NCBI RefSeq assembly: GCF_000282215.1
Contig: NZ_AKJS01000127.1
Span: forward strand, 1-50,700
Length of the DNA: 50,700 bases
Direction of reading: 5' to 3'
Origin: Pseudomonas sp. GM21
Lineage (GTDB): Bacteria > Pseudomonadota > Gammaproteobacteria > Pseudomonadales > Pseudomonadaceae
The position numbers and the translations under genes were made by a program. Numbering within the stretch: the stretch's first letter is position 1; every line of letters starts with the position of its first letter. Of the stretch, positions 40,623-50,107 are shown piece by piece. Below the pieces are notes generated by a model that had not been told where the DNA came from, did no database searches, and saw nothing but the letters and a program-made list of their open reading frames with translations.

Positions 40623-41903
40623 TTAGCCGATGACCTCAAGGCCACCCATGTATGGCTTCAGGACTTCAGGCACACGGATCGAACCGTCGGCTTGCTGATA
40701 GTTTTCCACCACGGCCACCAGGGTACGACCGACCGCCAGGCCGGAACCGTTCAGGGTGTGAACCAGCTCAGGCTTGCCGGTTTCCGGGTTGCGGAAACGC
40801 GCTTGCATACGACGGGCCTGGAAATCGCCGCAGTTGGAGCACGACGAAATCTCGCGGTACTTTTCCTGGCTCGGAATCCACACTTCCAGGTCGTAAGTCT
40901 TGACTGCGCTGAAGCCCATGTCGCCGGTGCACAGCGCCAGGGTGCGGTAAGGCAGCTCAAGCAGTTGCAGGATTTTCTCGGCGTTGGCGGTCAGGCCTTC
41001 CAGCGCTTCCATCGACGTCGATGGCTCAACGATCTGGACCATTTCCACTTTGTCGAACTGGTGCTGGCGGATCATGCCGCGGGTGTCACGACCCGACGCG
41101 CCGGCTTCACTGCGGAAACATGGAGTGTGGGCGACGAACTTGATCGGCAGCAGTTTCGAATCGACGATTTCGCCCGCGACGATGTTGGTCAGCGACACTT
41201 CGGCAGTCGGGATCAGGTACAGATCGGCTTCGCCTTCGCGAGCGATCTTGAACAGGTCTTCTTCGAACTTCGGCAGTTGACCGGTGCCTTGCAGCGCCGG
41301 GGCCTGGACCAGATAAGGCGTGTAAGCCTCTTCGTAGCCGTGCTCGGTGACGTGCAGGTTGATCATGAACTGCGCCAGGGCGCGGTGCAGACGGGCAATC
41401 GGGCCTCGCAGCAAGGCGAAACGCGCGCCGGACAGCTTGGCGGCGGTTTCGAAGTCCAGCCAGCCGAATTTCTCGCCCAGGGCGACGTGGTCCTGAACCG
41501 GGAAGTCGAACGCTGTCGGGGTGCCCCAGCGGCGTACTTCGACGTTGCCGTCTTCGTCGTCGCCAATCGGCACCGATTCGTGCGGCAGGTTCGGAATGCC
41601 CAGCAGGATCGAATCCAGATCGGTCTGGATTGCGTCCAGCTCGGCTTTACCGGCGCTCAATTCGCTGGCCATGCGCTCGACGTCCGCCATCAGTGGCGCG
41701 ATGTCTTCGCCGCGCTGCTTGGCCTGACCGATGGATTTGGAACGGGCATTACGCTCAGCCTGCAGTGCTTCGGTGCGGGTCTGGACGGTCTTGCGCTGTT
41801 CTTCCAGCGCTTCGATGCGCGCAACATCCAGCGTGTAGCCACGGGATGCCAGGCGGTCCGCTACGTCCTGAAGGTTGCTACGTAACAGTTTGGAATCGAG
41901 CAT
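40623..41903 (-). CDS. serS: Seryl-tRNA synthetase
   Basis: A 426-residue class II synthetase. The N-terminal coiled-coil arm (about 30-100) binds tRNA-Ser, and the catalytic domain shows motif 2 (PCFRSEAGASGRDTRGMIRQ) and motif 3 (LNGSGLAVGRTLVAVVENYQ). The start MLDSKLLRSNLQDVADRLAS is the family standard. Between crcB and cysG on the same strand, as in other Pseudomonas. Confidence 0.97.
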   Translation of the reverse strand: MLDSKLLRSNLQDVADRLASRGYTLDVARIEALEEQRKTVQTRTEALQAERNARSKSIGQAKQRGEDIAPLMADVERMASELSAGKAELDAIQTDLDSILLGIPNLPHESVPIGDDEDGNVEVRRWGTPTAFDFPVQDHVALGEKFGWLDFETAAKLSGARFALLRGPIARLHRALAQFMINLHVTEHGYEEAYTPYLVQAPALQGTGQLPKFEEDLFKIAREGEADLYLIPTAEVSLTNIVAGEIVDSKLLPIKFVAHTPCFRSEAGASGRDTRGMIRQHQFDKVEMVQIVEPSTSMEALEGLTANAEKILQLLELPYRTLALCTGDMGFSAVKTYDLEVWIPSQEKYREISSCSNCGDFQARRMQARFRNPETGKPELVHTLNGSGLAVGRTLVAVVENYQQADGSIRVPEVLKPYMGGLEVIG

Positions 41904-41919
41904 GTCGGTTTCTCGTTTA

Positions 41920-42294
41920 TCAAAGTTTGGTCAAGGACAGGCCGGCCCAGGTGGCAAGCAGCCCGCCGAATACGCTGAGCGCCGCATAGCCCAAAGCCAG
42001 CGGCACTTGCCCGCTTTCCAGCAAGCGCACCGTATCCAGTGAAAAGGATGAAAAAGTCGTCAGTCCTCCGAGGAAGCCGACGATCAACCCGGCACGCACC
42101 TCAAACGGCACCTCCGGGCGTATCAAAAACAGACCGTATAGAACGCCGATCAGCAAACAGCCCACGATATTAACGGCCAGCGTAGCCGTATAGAAGTGCC
42201 GTGGCCAATTAGCGTTGATCCAGTTTCCGGTTGCGAACCGCAACAGCGTGCCGGCAACACCACCGATGGACACCGCGATGACCAATGGAATCAC
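41920..42294 (-). CDS. crcB: Fluoride ion channel CrcB/Fluc
   Basis: A 124-residue protein with four membrane helices that lets toxic fluoride leave the cell as a dimer. Family signature GGVAGTLLRF at the N-terminus and GFLGGLTTFSSFSLDT (with the TTFSSF polar track) near residue 75. It overlaps the rarA stop by one base. No fluoride riboswitch space exists upstream. Confidence 0.93.
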   Translation of the reverse strand: MIPLVIAVSIGGVAGTLLRFATGNWINANWPRHFYTATLAVNIVGCLLIGVLYGLFLIRPEVPFEVRAGLIVGFLGGLTTFSSFSLDTVRLLESGQVPLALGYAALSVFGGLLATWAGLSLTKL

Positions 42295-43616
42295 TATTTT
42301 CTCCGCTGCCGGGGGCTTAAACGGTCAAGTTGGGCGAGGTGATTGAGCTTCTCGCCGATCTTCAGCTCCAGACCCCGTGGTACCGGCTGATAGAACGGCT
42401 GCGGTTCGAGTGCTTCCGGGAAATAATCTTCGCCCGCCGCGTAGGCATCCGGCTCATCGTGGGCGTAACGGTATTCGTCGCCATAACCGAGTTGTTTCAT
42501 CAATTTGGTCGGGGCGTTGCGCAGGTGCAGCGGCACTTCCAGCGAACCGTGCTCGGTGGCGCTGCGCATCGCGGCCTTGAAGCCCATGTATACCGCGTTG
42601 CTTTTCGGCGCGCAGGCCAGATACGTAATGGCCTGGGCCACCGCCAGCTCGCCTTCGGGGCTGCCGAGGCGCTCCTGCACTTCCCACGCCGCCAGGCACA
42701 GACTCAGGGCGCGGGGGTCGGCGTTGCCGATGTCTTCGCTGGCCATGCGCACCACGCGCCGGGCCAGGTACAGCGGGTCGCAACCGCCGTCAATCATCCG
42801 CGCGAACCAATACAGCGCGCCATCGGGGTTGGAGCCGCGTACGGATTTATGCAGTGCGGAAATCTGGTCGTAAAACGCTTCGCCGCCCTTGTCGAAACGT
42901 CGACGGGTATCCCCGAGCAGACTTTGCAGCAGATCGACGCCGATCTCGCTGTTGTCTTCGGCCAGGTCCGAGGCATTTTCCAGCAGATTCAGCAGCCGTC
43001 GGCCATCGCCATCGGCGGCGGACAACAGCATCTGGAAGCCTTCATCGCTGAGGGTCAGTTGCCGCTTGCCCAGGCCACGCTCTTCGGTCAGTGCGCGATG
43101 CACCAACTTGCGCAGGGCCGCTTCGTCGAGGCTCTTGAGCACATAGACGCGGGCCCGGGAGAGCAATGCGTTATTGAGTTCGAACGAGGGGTTTTCGGTG
43201 GTCGCGCCGATGAAAATCAGCGTGCCGTCTTCAACGTACGGCAGGAAGGCATCCTGCTGGGACTTGTTGAAGCGGTGCACTTCATCGACAAACAAAATGG
43301 TTCGCCTGCCGTACTGACCGGCCTGTTGCTTGGCGATTTCCACCGCCTGACGGATTTCCTTCACACCCGCCAGCACCGCCGAGACCGTTTCGAAGTGCGC
43401 ATCCGAGACTTCTGCCAGCAGCCGCGCCAGGGTGGTTTTGCCCACGCCCGGCGGGCCCCAGAAAATCATCGAATGCAGGGCACCCTGCTCCAGGGCTTCG
43501 CGCAACGGCTTGCCGCGAGCCAGCAGGTGTTCCTGACCGACGTACTCGTCCAGATTGGCCGCACGCAGGCGGGCGGCCAAGGGCTGAGCGATCGGGGCGC
43601 TGCGAAACAGGTCCAT
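42294..43616 (-). CDS. rarA: Replication-associated recombination protein RarA (MgsA)
   Basis: A 440-residue AAA+ ATPase acting at stalled replication forks. ATG 43616 gives MDLFRSAPIAQPLAARLRAA. Walker A is GPPGVGKTTLARLLA near residue 60, Walker B FVDEVHRFNKSQQDAFLP. The C-terminal DALYWFARMIDGGCDPLYLA and tetramerisation region are intact. The length is typical. The frame upstream of 43616 is REP-derived and not part of the gene. Confidence 0.95.
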   Translation of the reverse strand: MDLFRSAPIAQPLAARLRAANLDEYVGQEHLLARGKPLREALEQGALHSMIFWGPPGVGKTTLARLLAEVSDAHFETVSAVLAGVKEIRQAVEIAKQQAGQYGRRTILFVDEVHRFNKSQQDAFLPYVEDGTLIFIGATTENPSFELNNALLSRARVYVLKSLDEAALRKLVHRALTEERGLGKRQLTLSDEGFQMLLSAADGDGRRLLNLLENASDLAEDNSEIGVDLLQSLLGDTRRRFDKGGEAFYDQISALHKSVRGSNPDGALYWFARMIDGGCDPLYLARRVVRMASEDIGNADPRALSLCLAAWEVQERLGSPEGELAVAQAITYLACAPKSNAVYMGFKAAMRSATEHGSLEVPLHLRNAPTKLMKQLGYGDEYRYAHDEPDAYAAGEDYFPEALEPQPFYQPVPRGLELKIGEKLNHLAQLDRLSPRQRRK

Positions 43617-43656
43617 CACTACTTGCGAAACCTCACTATTTGAACACTGCAGGACC

Positions 43657-43747
43657 CTGTGGGAGCGAGCCTGCTCGCGAAAGCGGCGTGTCAGACAACA
43701 TTGATGGCACTGACACTCCCTCTTCGCGAGCAGCCTCGCTCCCACAG
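43657..43747. repeat. REP pair (GTGGGAGCGAGC type)
   Basis: CTGTGGGAGCGAGCCTGCTC plus GCGA (43657-43680) mirrored by TCGCGAGCAGCCTCGCTCCC plus ACAG (43724-43747), two mismatches. Lies between lolA stop and rarA start. Confidence 0.92.
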
Positions 43748-43762
43748 TTTAATTAAGCGGCG

Positions 43763-44386
43763 TTACTCCTGGATCACGTCCGCACCCTTGGGGATATCGA
43801 ACTTGAATTTGGATGCAGGGATCGGTTCGTTGGCCTTCACACCGGTGAACAGAATATTGGTGCGCTGACCGACGCTGTCGATCAATTGCATGTCATTGAC
43901 CAGACCGTTGCGGAACGACAGGCGCAGGCTGTCGAACAGGGTGTCCTTGGTTTTCGGCTTCAGGGTGAAGTCGATCACACCGCCGGCTTCCTTGGCGCTG
44001 ATGTCAAAGCTCTGGCTGATCTTGGACACGTCACCGGACAGCAGCAACGCCGGGGTCTGAGTCAGGCGCATGTCGAGGGTCTTGATAGTGGCCTGCTCCA
44101 GGTCCGGATCCCACAGGGTGACCTTTTTGCCATCGGAGACCATAGTCTGCTCGGCCGGCGGATTGGTGTGCCAGTAGAACAGGCCCGGGCGCTGCAGCGA
44201 CATGTCGCCAGCGGTTTCCTGCAACTGGGTACCGCTGCCATCGAGGGTCAGCTGGGAAAAACGCGCAGTCAATGTCTGGGATTTTTCCAGCAATTGGGTC
44301 AGGCGCGCCACATCCTTGTCATCGGCGTGGGCCGAGAGCGTGGTCAAAGCCAGTACCGGCAGCAACAGCATGCGGATAAGACGCAT
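43763..44386 (-). CDS. lolA: Outer-membrane lipoprotein chaperone LolA
   Basis: A 207-residue periplasmic carrier that takes lipoproteins from LolCDE to LolB. ATG 44386 is chosen because GAGGA precedes it; an ATG 12 bases upstream has no site. Signal peptide RLIRMLLLPVLALTTLSAHA, then RLTQLLEKSQTLTARFSQLT, RPGLFYWHTNPPAEQTMVSD and the late FTLKPKTKDTLF strand. Located between rarA and ftsK as in other gammaproteobacteria. Confidence 0.94.
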   Translation of the reverse strand: MRLIRMLLLPVLALTTLSAHADDKDVARLTQLLEKSQTLTARFSQLTLDGSGTQLQETAGDMSLQRPGLFYWHTNPPAEQTMVSDGKKVTLWDPDLEQATIKTLDMRLTQTPALLLSGDVSKISQSFDISAKEAGGVIDFTLKPKTKDTLFDSLRLSFRNGLVNDMQLIDSVGQRTNILFTGVKANEPIPASKFKFDIPKGADVIQE

Positions 44387-44450
44387 GGGAGTCCTCATAA
44401 CATTCGTGGGGGATCGGGCGGCGTGTGTGCGCCTCCCTATTCAATTCAAA

Positions 44451-46856
44451 TCAGTCGCGCACCGGGCCCGGGGCCAGGACTTCACGCGAACCGTTGGTGT
44501 TCATGGACGTCACGACCCCGGCCATTTCCATGGCTTCGATCATGCGCGCGGCGCGGTTGTAGCCGATTTTCAGTTTGCGCTGAACCGCAGAAATGGACGC
44601 ACGACGGCTTTCCAGTACGAACTGCACCGCCTCGTCGTAGAGCGCATCGGTTTCGGCATCATCATCGCCACCACCACCGCCATTCTCAAAGCCGCTGCCG
44701 GCCTCTTCGACACCGGCGAGGATGTCGTCGTTGTATTCCGGCGCGCCGCGCAGTTTCCAGGCCTCCACCACGCGGTGAACCTCGTCATCGGACACGAACG
44801 CTCCGTGAACACGAATCGGCAGACTGGTGCCCGGCGGCATGTAGAGCATGTCACCGTGACCCAACAGCTGCTCGGCGCCACCCTGGTCGATGATGGTCCG
44901 GGAGTCGATCTTGCTCGACACCTGGAACGCCATGCGCGTCGGGATATTCGCCTTGATCAGACCGGTGATCACATCCACCGACGGACGCTGGGTGGCGAGG
45001 ATCAAGTGGATACCGGCGGCACGGGCCTTCTGGGCGATACGGGCAATCAGTTCTTCAACCTTCTTGCCGACGATCATCATCATGTCGGCGAATTCGTCGA
45101 CGACCACGACGATGGTTGGCAGCTTGGTCAGCAGCGGCGCTTCGTCGTGAATGCTTTCGCGCTTGTACAGCGGATCGGTCAGTGGCGTGCCGGCGTCCTG
45201 GGCTTCCTTGACCTTGGCGTTGAAGCCGGACAGGTTACGTACGCCCATCTTCGCCATCAGTTTGTAGCGACGCTCCATCTCCGCCACGCTCCAGCGCAGG
45301 GCGTTGGCCGCGTCCTTCATATCGGTCACAACCGGGCACAGCAGGTGCGGAATGCCTTCGTAGATCGACAGTTCAAGCATCTTCGGGTCGATCATGATCA
45401 GCTTGGCGTCTTCCGGGCCAGACTTGAACAGGATCGACAGGATCATCGCGTTCACACCCACCGACTTACCGGAACCGGTGGTACCGGCCACCAGCAAGTG
45501 CGGCATTTTTGCCAGGTCGGTGATGACCGGCTTGCCGCCGATATCGTGACCGAGGGCCAGGGTGACCGGCGACTTGAAGTTGTCGTACTCGGGGGTCGAC
45601 AGCACTTCGGAGAAGCGCACGATCTGCCGGTCTTCGTTCGGGATCTCGATACCGACGGTAGTCTTGCCCGGAATCACTTCAACCACACGCACGCTGGTCA
45701 CGGCCAGGGAGCGCGCCAGGTCTTTCGCCAGGTTGGAGATGCGGCTGACCTTCACGCCTGCGGCCGGCTGAATTTCGTAACGGGTAATCACCGGGCCTGG
45801 GTGAATCGAGTCCACCGAGACTTCGACGCCAAATTCCTTGAGCTTGATTTCCAGCAAATGGCCAACCGCAGCCAGGGATTCGGGCGAGTAATTGAGTTGT
45901 TTCTTTTCCGCGGGGTCGAGAATCGAGATCGGCGGCAAGGTGCCTTCCACGGCGCTGTCGACGAACAACGGAGCCTGTTTCTCTTTTTCCACACGCTGGC
46001 TCGGTGCGGCCGGTTTTGGCGGCGCAGGGGCAATAACGGGCGGAACCTGCTTCTCGCGTTCCGACATGTGCTTGCTCAGGGCTTGCTCACGTTCGATCAG
46101 GCGTTCCTTGACCTTGGCCTGCTCGCGCTTGTCGGTGACGGTGGGTGCGACCACCTCATGCACGCGGTCGTCAACCTCACGCAGTTGCGCCACCAGTTGC
46201 TTGCGTTCGTTGCGGGCCGCCCACCAGCGATTGGCCGCGCCCTGGAACAGTTCGAACAGGTCGAGGGTGATCTTGCCGGTGAGGTCCATCACCTTGAACC
46301 ACGACAGGTCGGTAAACACCGTCAGACCGAACAGGAACAGAGCGATGAAGAGCAAGGTGCTGCCCTGGACGTTCAGCGCGTTCCTGGCCAGATCGCCGAG
46401 GCTTTCACCCAGCGCACCGCCGGCACCCGCCGGCAGGCCGGTGGCGGCATGGAAATGTATGTGCGCCAGCGCAGCACCCGACAGCACCAGGAACACCAGG
46501 CCAATCAGGCGCCAGGAGAACAGCCAGCCGCTCCACTGCCATGGCTCGTGGCGCTGACGGAAGATCTGATAGACCTTGACCGCGAGCAACAACGGGAAGA
46601 TGTAGGCGAAGTAACCCAGCACCATGAACAGGATGTCGGCGCTGTAAGAACCGGCGGGGCCGCCGAAATTCTGCACGTCATCGATCTTGCTGTTATGGCT
46701 CCAGCCCGGATCGTCCTTGCCGTAAGTCAGCAAGGCCATCATCAGGAACAGGCACAAGGCGCCAATGGCGATCAATGCACCTTCCTTGAGCCGGTAGTGC
46801 AAATGCTGGCGCCAGAGCGGAACGACTGTTTTGGGTGCTGCGGTGGATTTCTTCAA
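44451..46856 (-). CDS. ftsK: DNA translocase FtsK
   Basis: An 801-residue septal motor that pumps chromosome termini and activates XerCD. Four N-terminal membrane helices lie in about 25-195. The linker is short (about 230-330), unlike the very long linker of E. coli. The motor (about 340-720) has Walker A AGTTGSGKSVGVNAMILSIL and Walker B PTIVVVVDEFADMMM. The C-terminal gamma winged helix (about 735-795) has EAVQFVLESRRASISAVQRK, which reads KOPS sites. All parts look intact. Confidence 0.96.
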   Translation of the reverse strand: MKKSTAAPKTVVPLWRQHLHYRLKEGALIAIGALCLFLMMALLTYGKDDPGWSHNSKIDDVQNFGGPAGSYSADILFMVLGYFAYIFPLLLAVKVYQIFRQRHEPWQWSGWLFSWRLIGLVFLVLSGAALAHIHFHAATGLPAGAGGALGESLGDLARNALNVQGSTLLFIALFLFGLTVFTDLSWFKVMDLTGKITLDLFELFQGAANRWWAARNERKQLVAQLREVDDRVHEVVAPTVTDKREQAKVKERLIEREQALSKHMSEREKQVPPVIAPAPPKPAAPSQRVEKEKQAPLFVDSAVEGTLPPISILDPAEKKQLNYSPESLAAVGHLLEIKLKEFGVEVSVDSIHPGPVITRYEIQPAAGVKVSRISNLAKDLARSLAVTSVRVVEVIPGKTTVGIEIPNEDRQIVRFSEVLSTPEYDNFKSPVTLALGHDIGGKPVITDLAKMPHLLVAGTTGSGKSVGVNAMILSILFKSGPEDAKLIMIDPKMLELSIYEGIPHLLCPVVTDMKDAANALRWSVAEMERRYKLMAKMGVRNLSGFNAKVKEAQDAGTPLTDPLYKRESIHDEAPLLTKLPTIVVVVDEFADMMMIVGKKVEELIARIAQKARAAGIHLILATQRPSVDVITGLIKANIPTRMAFQVSSKIDSRTIIDQGGAEQLLGHGDMLYMPPGTSLPIRVHGAFVSDDEVHRVVEAWKLRGAPEYNDDILAGVEEAGSGFENGGGGGDDDAETDALYDEAVQFVLESRRASISAVQRKLKIGYNRAARMIEAMEMAGVVTSMNTNGSREVLAPGPVRD

Positions 46857-46905
46857 AACGTTACTTTTCCTGCGCCTGGGGCGCGTCCATCTGTTGAATG
46901 ACTAT

Positions 46906-46928
46906 AAAAAACTGCCCAATCCAGGCAG
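46906..46928 (-). terminator. Terminator-like hairpin in the ftsK leader
   Basis: On the minus strand CTGCC (46928-46924), loop TGGATTG, GGCAG (46916-46912), then TTTTTT (46911-46906). This is a complete, if short-stemmed, intrinsic terminator 50 bases before the ftsK start. The adjacent gene, trxB, points the other way, so there is no upstream gene for it to end. A further imperfect palindrome (GTGTTT 46978-46983, AAACAC 46987-46992) lies upstream. The rest of 46857-47163 is the divergent ftsK/trxB promoter region. Confidence 0.6.
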
Positions 46929-47163
46929 GTAAAAAAGTTAACAGGCGTAACCGGGACTACTTTTAACACTGCACCCGGTGTTTTATAAACACGGAGCGCA
47001 CTGCTTATTTTGTTACACCCCACCTTGCACGCAGGCATTGTACGGGTTTGCCCGCCCGATGCCATGCTTGAGGCGCTGGATGTAGCATAGCCAAAAGCAC
47101 CATGGCATGCGGTCAATTTGAGCATGCATTCTCTTTCGTGACAAAGGCTTATGAGGTGTTTTT

Positions 47164-48123
47164 ATGAGCGAAGCGAAGCATTCACGCCTGATCATTCTGG
47201 GTTCCGGCCCCGCCGGTTACAGCGCAGCCGTTTATGCCGCCCGCGCCAACCTCAAACCCGTTGTCATTACCGGCATACAGGCAGGTGGCCAGCTCACCAC
47301 CACCGTCGAAGTCGACAACTGGCCCGGCGACGTCGAAGGCCTCACCGGCCCGGTGCTGATGGAACGCATGCAACAACACGCCGAACGCTTTGACACAGAG
47401 ATCGTCTACGACCACATCCATACCGCCAAGTTGCAACAGCGCCCCTTCGAACTCATCGGCGACGGCGGCACCTACACCTGTGACGCCCTGATTATCGCCA
47501 CCGGCGCTTCGGCGCAATACCTGGGGCTGCCTTCGGAGGAAACGTTCGCCGGCAAAGGCGTTTCGGCCTGCGCGACCTGCGACGGGTTCTTTTATCGCAA
47601 TCAGGTGGTGGCAGTGGTCGGCGGCGGCAATACCGCCGTCGAAGAAGCCTTGTACCTGTCGAACATCGCCAAGGAAGTCCATCTGATTCATCGCCGCGAT
47701 AAATTGCGCTCGGAAAAGATCCTCCAGGACAAACTTTTCGAAAAAGCCGCCAATGGCAACATTCGCCTGCACTGGAATCAGAATCTGGATGAAGTGCTGG
47801 GCGATGCCACTGGCGTGACCGGTGCCCGCCTGCGCGACAGTCAGACCGGAGAAACCCGCGAATTGGCACTGTCCGGGGTGTTCATCGCCATCGGCCACAA
47901 ACCCAACACCGACCTGTTTGTCAATCAACTGCCCATGCACGACGGTTATCTGCGGGTCAAAAGCGGCAACGAAGGCGACGCCACTGCCACCGCCATCCCC
48001 GGCGTGTTTGCCGCCGGCGATGTTGCCGATCATGTTTACCGCCAGGCCGTCACGTCGGCCGGGGCCGGCTGCATGGCCGCGCTGGACGCCGAAAAATACC
48101 TCGACGACATTCCCGGCGTTTAA
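47164..48123 (+). CDS. trxB: Thioredoxin reductase
   Basis: A 319-residue FAD enzyme that reduces thioredoxin with NADPH. FAD-binding LIILGSGPAGYSAAVYAARA is at the N-terminus, the redox CATCDG at about residue 137, NADPH-binding VVGGGNTAVEEALYLS near 155, and the C-terminal FAD motif PGVFAAGDVADHVYRQAVTS. The length is normal. Divergent from ftsK. Confidence 0.96.
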   Translation: MSEAKHSRLIILGSGPAGYSAAVYAARANLKPVVITGIQAGGQLTTTVEVDNWPGDVEGLTGPVLMERMQQHAERFDTEIVYDHIHTAKLQQRPFELIGDGGTYTCDALIIATGASAQYLGLPSEETFAGKGVSACATCDGFFYRNQVVAVVGGGNTAVEEALYLSNIAKEVHLIHRRDKLRSEKILQDKLFEKAANGNIRLHWNQNLDEVLGDATGVTGARLRDSQTGETRELALSGVFIAIGHKPNTDLFVNQLPMHDGYLRVKSGNEGDATATAIPGVFAAGDVADHVYRQAVTSAGAGCMAALDAEKYLDDIPGV

Positions 48124-48187
48124 CGGCACACTTCAAGGCGGGCGCACCAGCCCGCCACCACCCTCCCCTTCTGCAAGCCCGGATGCC

Positions 48188-48868
48188 ATGCTGACTTGGT
48201 TACAACGCAATACCCTGACCTTCCCTCCGCTGGAAAAAGCCATGCGCGACCCCAACGGGCTGCTGGCTGCGGGTGGCGATCTGTCCGCCGACCGTCTGAT
48301 TCAAGCCTATCGCCACGGTTGTTTTCCGTGGTTCTCCGAAGGCCAGCCAATTCTCTGGTGGTCGCCGGATCCGCGCACGGTGCTGTTTCCCGACGAGCTG
48401 CATGTTTCCCGAAGCCTGGGCAAATTGCTCCGTCAACAGCGCTATCAAGTGACCTTCGATCAGGATTTCGCCGCCGTCATCCGCGCCTGCGCCGCACCGC
48501 GCGATTACGCCGACGGCACCTGGATCACCCAGGCCATGCAGGACGCTTACATAGAACTGCACAGGCGTGGTCACGCGCACTCAGTGGAAGTCTGGGACCA
48601 GGACGAACTGGTCGGCGGGCTGTACGGCCTGGCGATGGGTCAGCTGTTTTTCGGCGAGTCCATGTTCAGCCGGGCCGACAACGCGTCCAAATATGGCTTT
48701 GCCACCCTGGTGCGTCATCTGAAAGACTCGGGGTTTGTGCTGATTGACTGCCAGATGCCGACCGATCATCTGCACAGCCTTGGCGCAAGGGCGATTCCTC
48801 GCCGCGAATTTGCTGGCTATCTCGCGCAGCATCTGGATCAGCCCAGTCGCGCAACCTGGGTTTGCTGA
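48188..48868 (+). CDS. aat: Leucyl/phenylalanyl-tRNA-protein transferase
   Basis: A 226-residue enzyme that adds Leu or Phe to N-terminal Lys or Arg, marking proteins for ClpS/ClpAP. ATG 48188 starts MLTWLQRNTLTFPPLEKAMR; no good ribosome site is visible. Family blocks GLLAAGGDLSADRLIQAYRH, GCFPWFSEGQPILWWSPDPR and GESMFSRADNASKYGF are all present. It is followed 56 bases later by the second N-degron transferase gene. Confidence 0.95.
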   Translation: MLTWLQRNTLTFPPLEKAMRDPNGLLAAGGDLSADRLIQAYRHGCFPWFSEGQPILWWSPDPRTVLFPDELHVSRSLGKLLRQQRYQVTFDQDFAAVIRACAAPRDYADGTWITQAMQDAYIELHRRGHAHSVEVWDQDELVGGLYGLAMGQLFFGESMFSRADNASKYGFATLVRHLKDSGFVLIDCQMPTDHLHSLGARAIPRREFAGYLAQHLDQPSRATWVC

Positions 48869-48924
48869 GCGACTTTTGCGCGCTTGGCTTACACTTAATT
48901 CAAAGCTTATCCCGAGGGTTGATC

Positions 48925-49632
48925 ATGACCGAGCTGGCGCGCTTGAAGTTCTATGCCACTCAGCCCCACTCTTGCAGCTATCTGCCAGATGAACAGGCCA
49001 CGACCCTGTTTCTCGACCCTAGCCAGCCCATGGATGTGCATGTCTATGCAGATTTGTCTGAAATGGGTTTTCGTCGCAGTGGCGATCATCTTTACCGGCC
49101 ACATTGCCAAAACTGCAATGCGTGTGTTCCGGCGCGTATCCCTGTGGGGCAATTCACCCCCAATCGCCAACAGAAACGCATTTTCAAACGCAATGCCGAC
49201 CTACAGGTTCGCCCGGCCCGGGCACAATTCACTGAAGAGTATTTTGGCCTCTATCAGCGCTATATCGAACAGCGTCACGCCGATGGCGACATGTACCCGC
49301 CGAGCCGTGATCAGTTCGCAACCTTCCTGGTGCGCGACTTGCCATTCTCGCGCTTCTACGAATTTCGTCTCGAAGGACGGCTGCTGGCAGTGGCCGTCAC
49401 CGACTTACTGCCGAACGGTCTGTCGGCGGTGTATACCTTTTACGAACCCGGCGAAGAACGCCGCAGCCTGGGGCGCTACGCGATTCTTTGGCAGATTGGC
49501 GAGACGCGCCGCCTCGGGCTGGAGGCCGTCTACCTCGGCTACTGGATCAAAAACTGCAAAAAGATGAGCTACAAGACCCAATATCGGCCTATTGAGCTGC
49601 TGATTAATCAACGCTGGGTCATCCTGAACTAG
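48925..49632 (+). CDS. bpt: Aspartate/glutamate leucyltransferase (Bpt)
   Basis: A 235-residue ATE-type enzyme that attaches Leu to N-terminal Asp or Glu. ATG 48925 has GAGGG upstream. The N-terminal metal/cysteine region is visible ([33 protein letters not shown]), and later [18 protein letters not shown] ([20 protein letters not shown]) and the final [15 protein letters not shown]. Together with aat it forms the bacterial N-degron pathway; clpA/clpS usually lie just beyond infA. Confidence 0.94.
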
Positions 49633-49732
49633 AACCCCTTGGCTTAAACCCCATTTTTCGGGCACAATGCACGCCGCTTTTGCCTGGCGCAGTTGCACCG
49701 GGCCATTCATTGGACACCGAGGGCTTTACTGC

Positions 49733-49951
49733 ATGTCGAAAGAAGACAGCTTCGAAATGGAAGGCACTGTCGTCGACACCCTGCCCAACACCATGTTTCG
49801 TGTGGAGTTGGAAAATGGGCACGTCGTAACCGCGCATATCTCCGGCAAGATGCGCAAGAACTACATCCGTATTCTTACCGGTGACAAAGTGCGCGTCGAG
49901 CTGACGCCCTATGACTTGAGCAAAGGGCGCATCACTTACCGCGCTCGCTAA
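49733..49951 (+). CDS. infA: Translation initiation factor IF-1
   Basis: A 72-residue S1-fold protein that binds the 30S A site. The sequence [20 protein letters not shown] and the ending [11 protein letters not shown] are those of IF-1 across proteobacteria. ATG 49733 is fixed by this N-terminus. It is closed by a strong terminator. Confidence 0.97.
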
Positions 49952-49964
49952 TCAAGTCAATACA

Positions 49965-49993
49965 AAACGCCCGGTTTATGCCGGGCGTTTTTG
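49965..49993 (+). terminator. infA terminator
   Basis: AAACGCCCGG (49965-49974) pairs with CCGGGCGTTT (49981-49990), loop TTTATG, followed by TT. The A-run before the stem makes it work in both directions. Confidence 0.92.
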
Positions 49994-50107
49994 TTTGTCT
50001 GCGATTTGGTGGGGTTTTGGGTTCTTGGGTTTTGGGTGTATATCCGTTGCTGCGGTAACGGCTGCTTAGGGTTTCGCTCTTACAGCGACTCACTTTTCCA
50101 GACGCCG

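Noticed and set aside
39189..41885. Long open frame on the plus strand over cysG and serS
   Set aside because: It is the reverse-strand shadow of two certain genes with high third-position GC; its protein is Gln/His/Arg-rich with no family features.
41904..41919. Fluoride riboswitch for crcB
   Set aside because: crcB starts within one base of the rarA stop, leaving no leader for the riboswitch; no characteristic GG-rich pseudoknot was seen nearby.
44202..46901. About 900-codon open frame on the plus strand over ftsK and lolA
   Set aside because: Antisense shadow of ftsK; His/Arg/Gln-rich translation, no domains.
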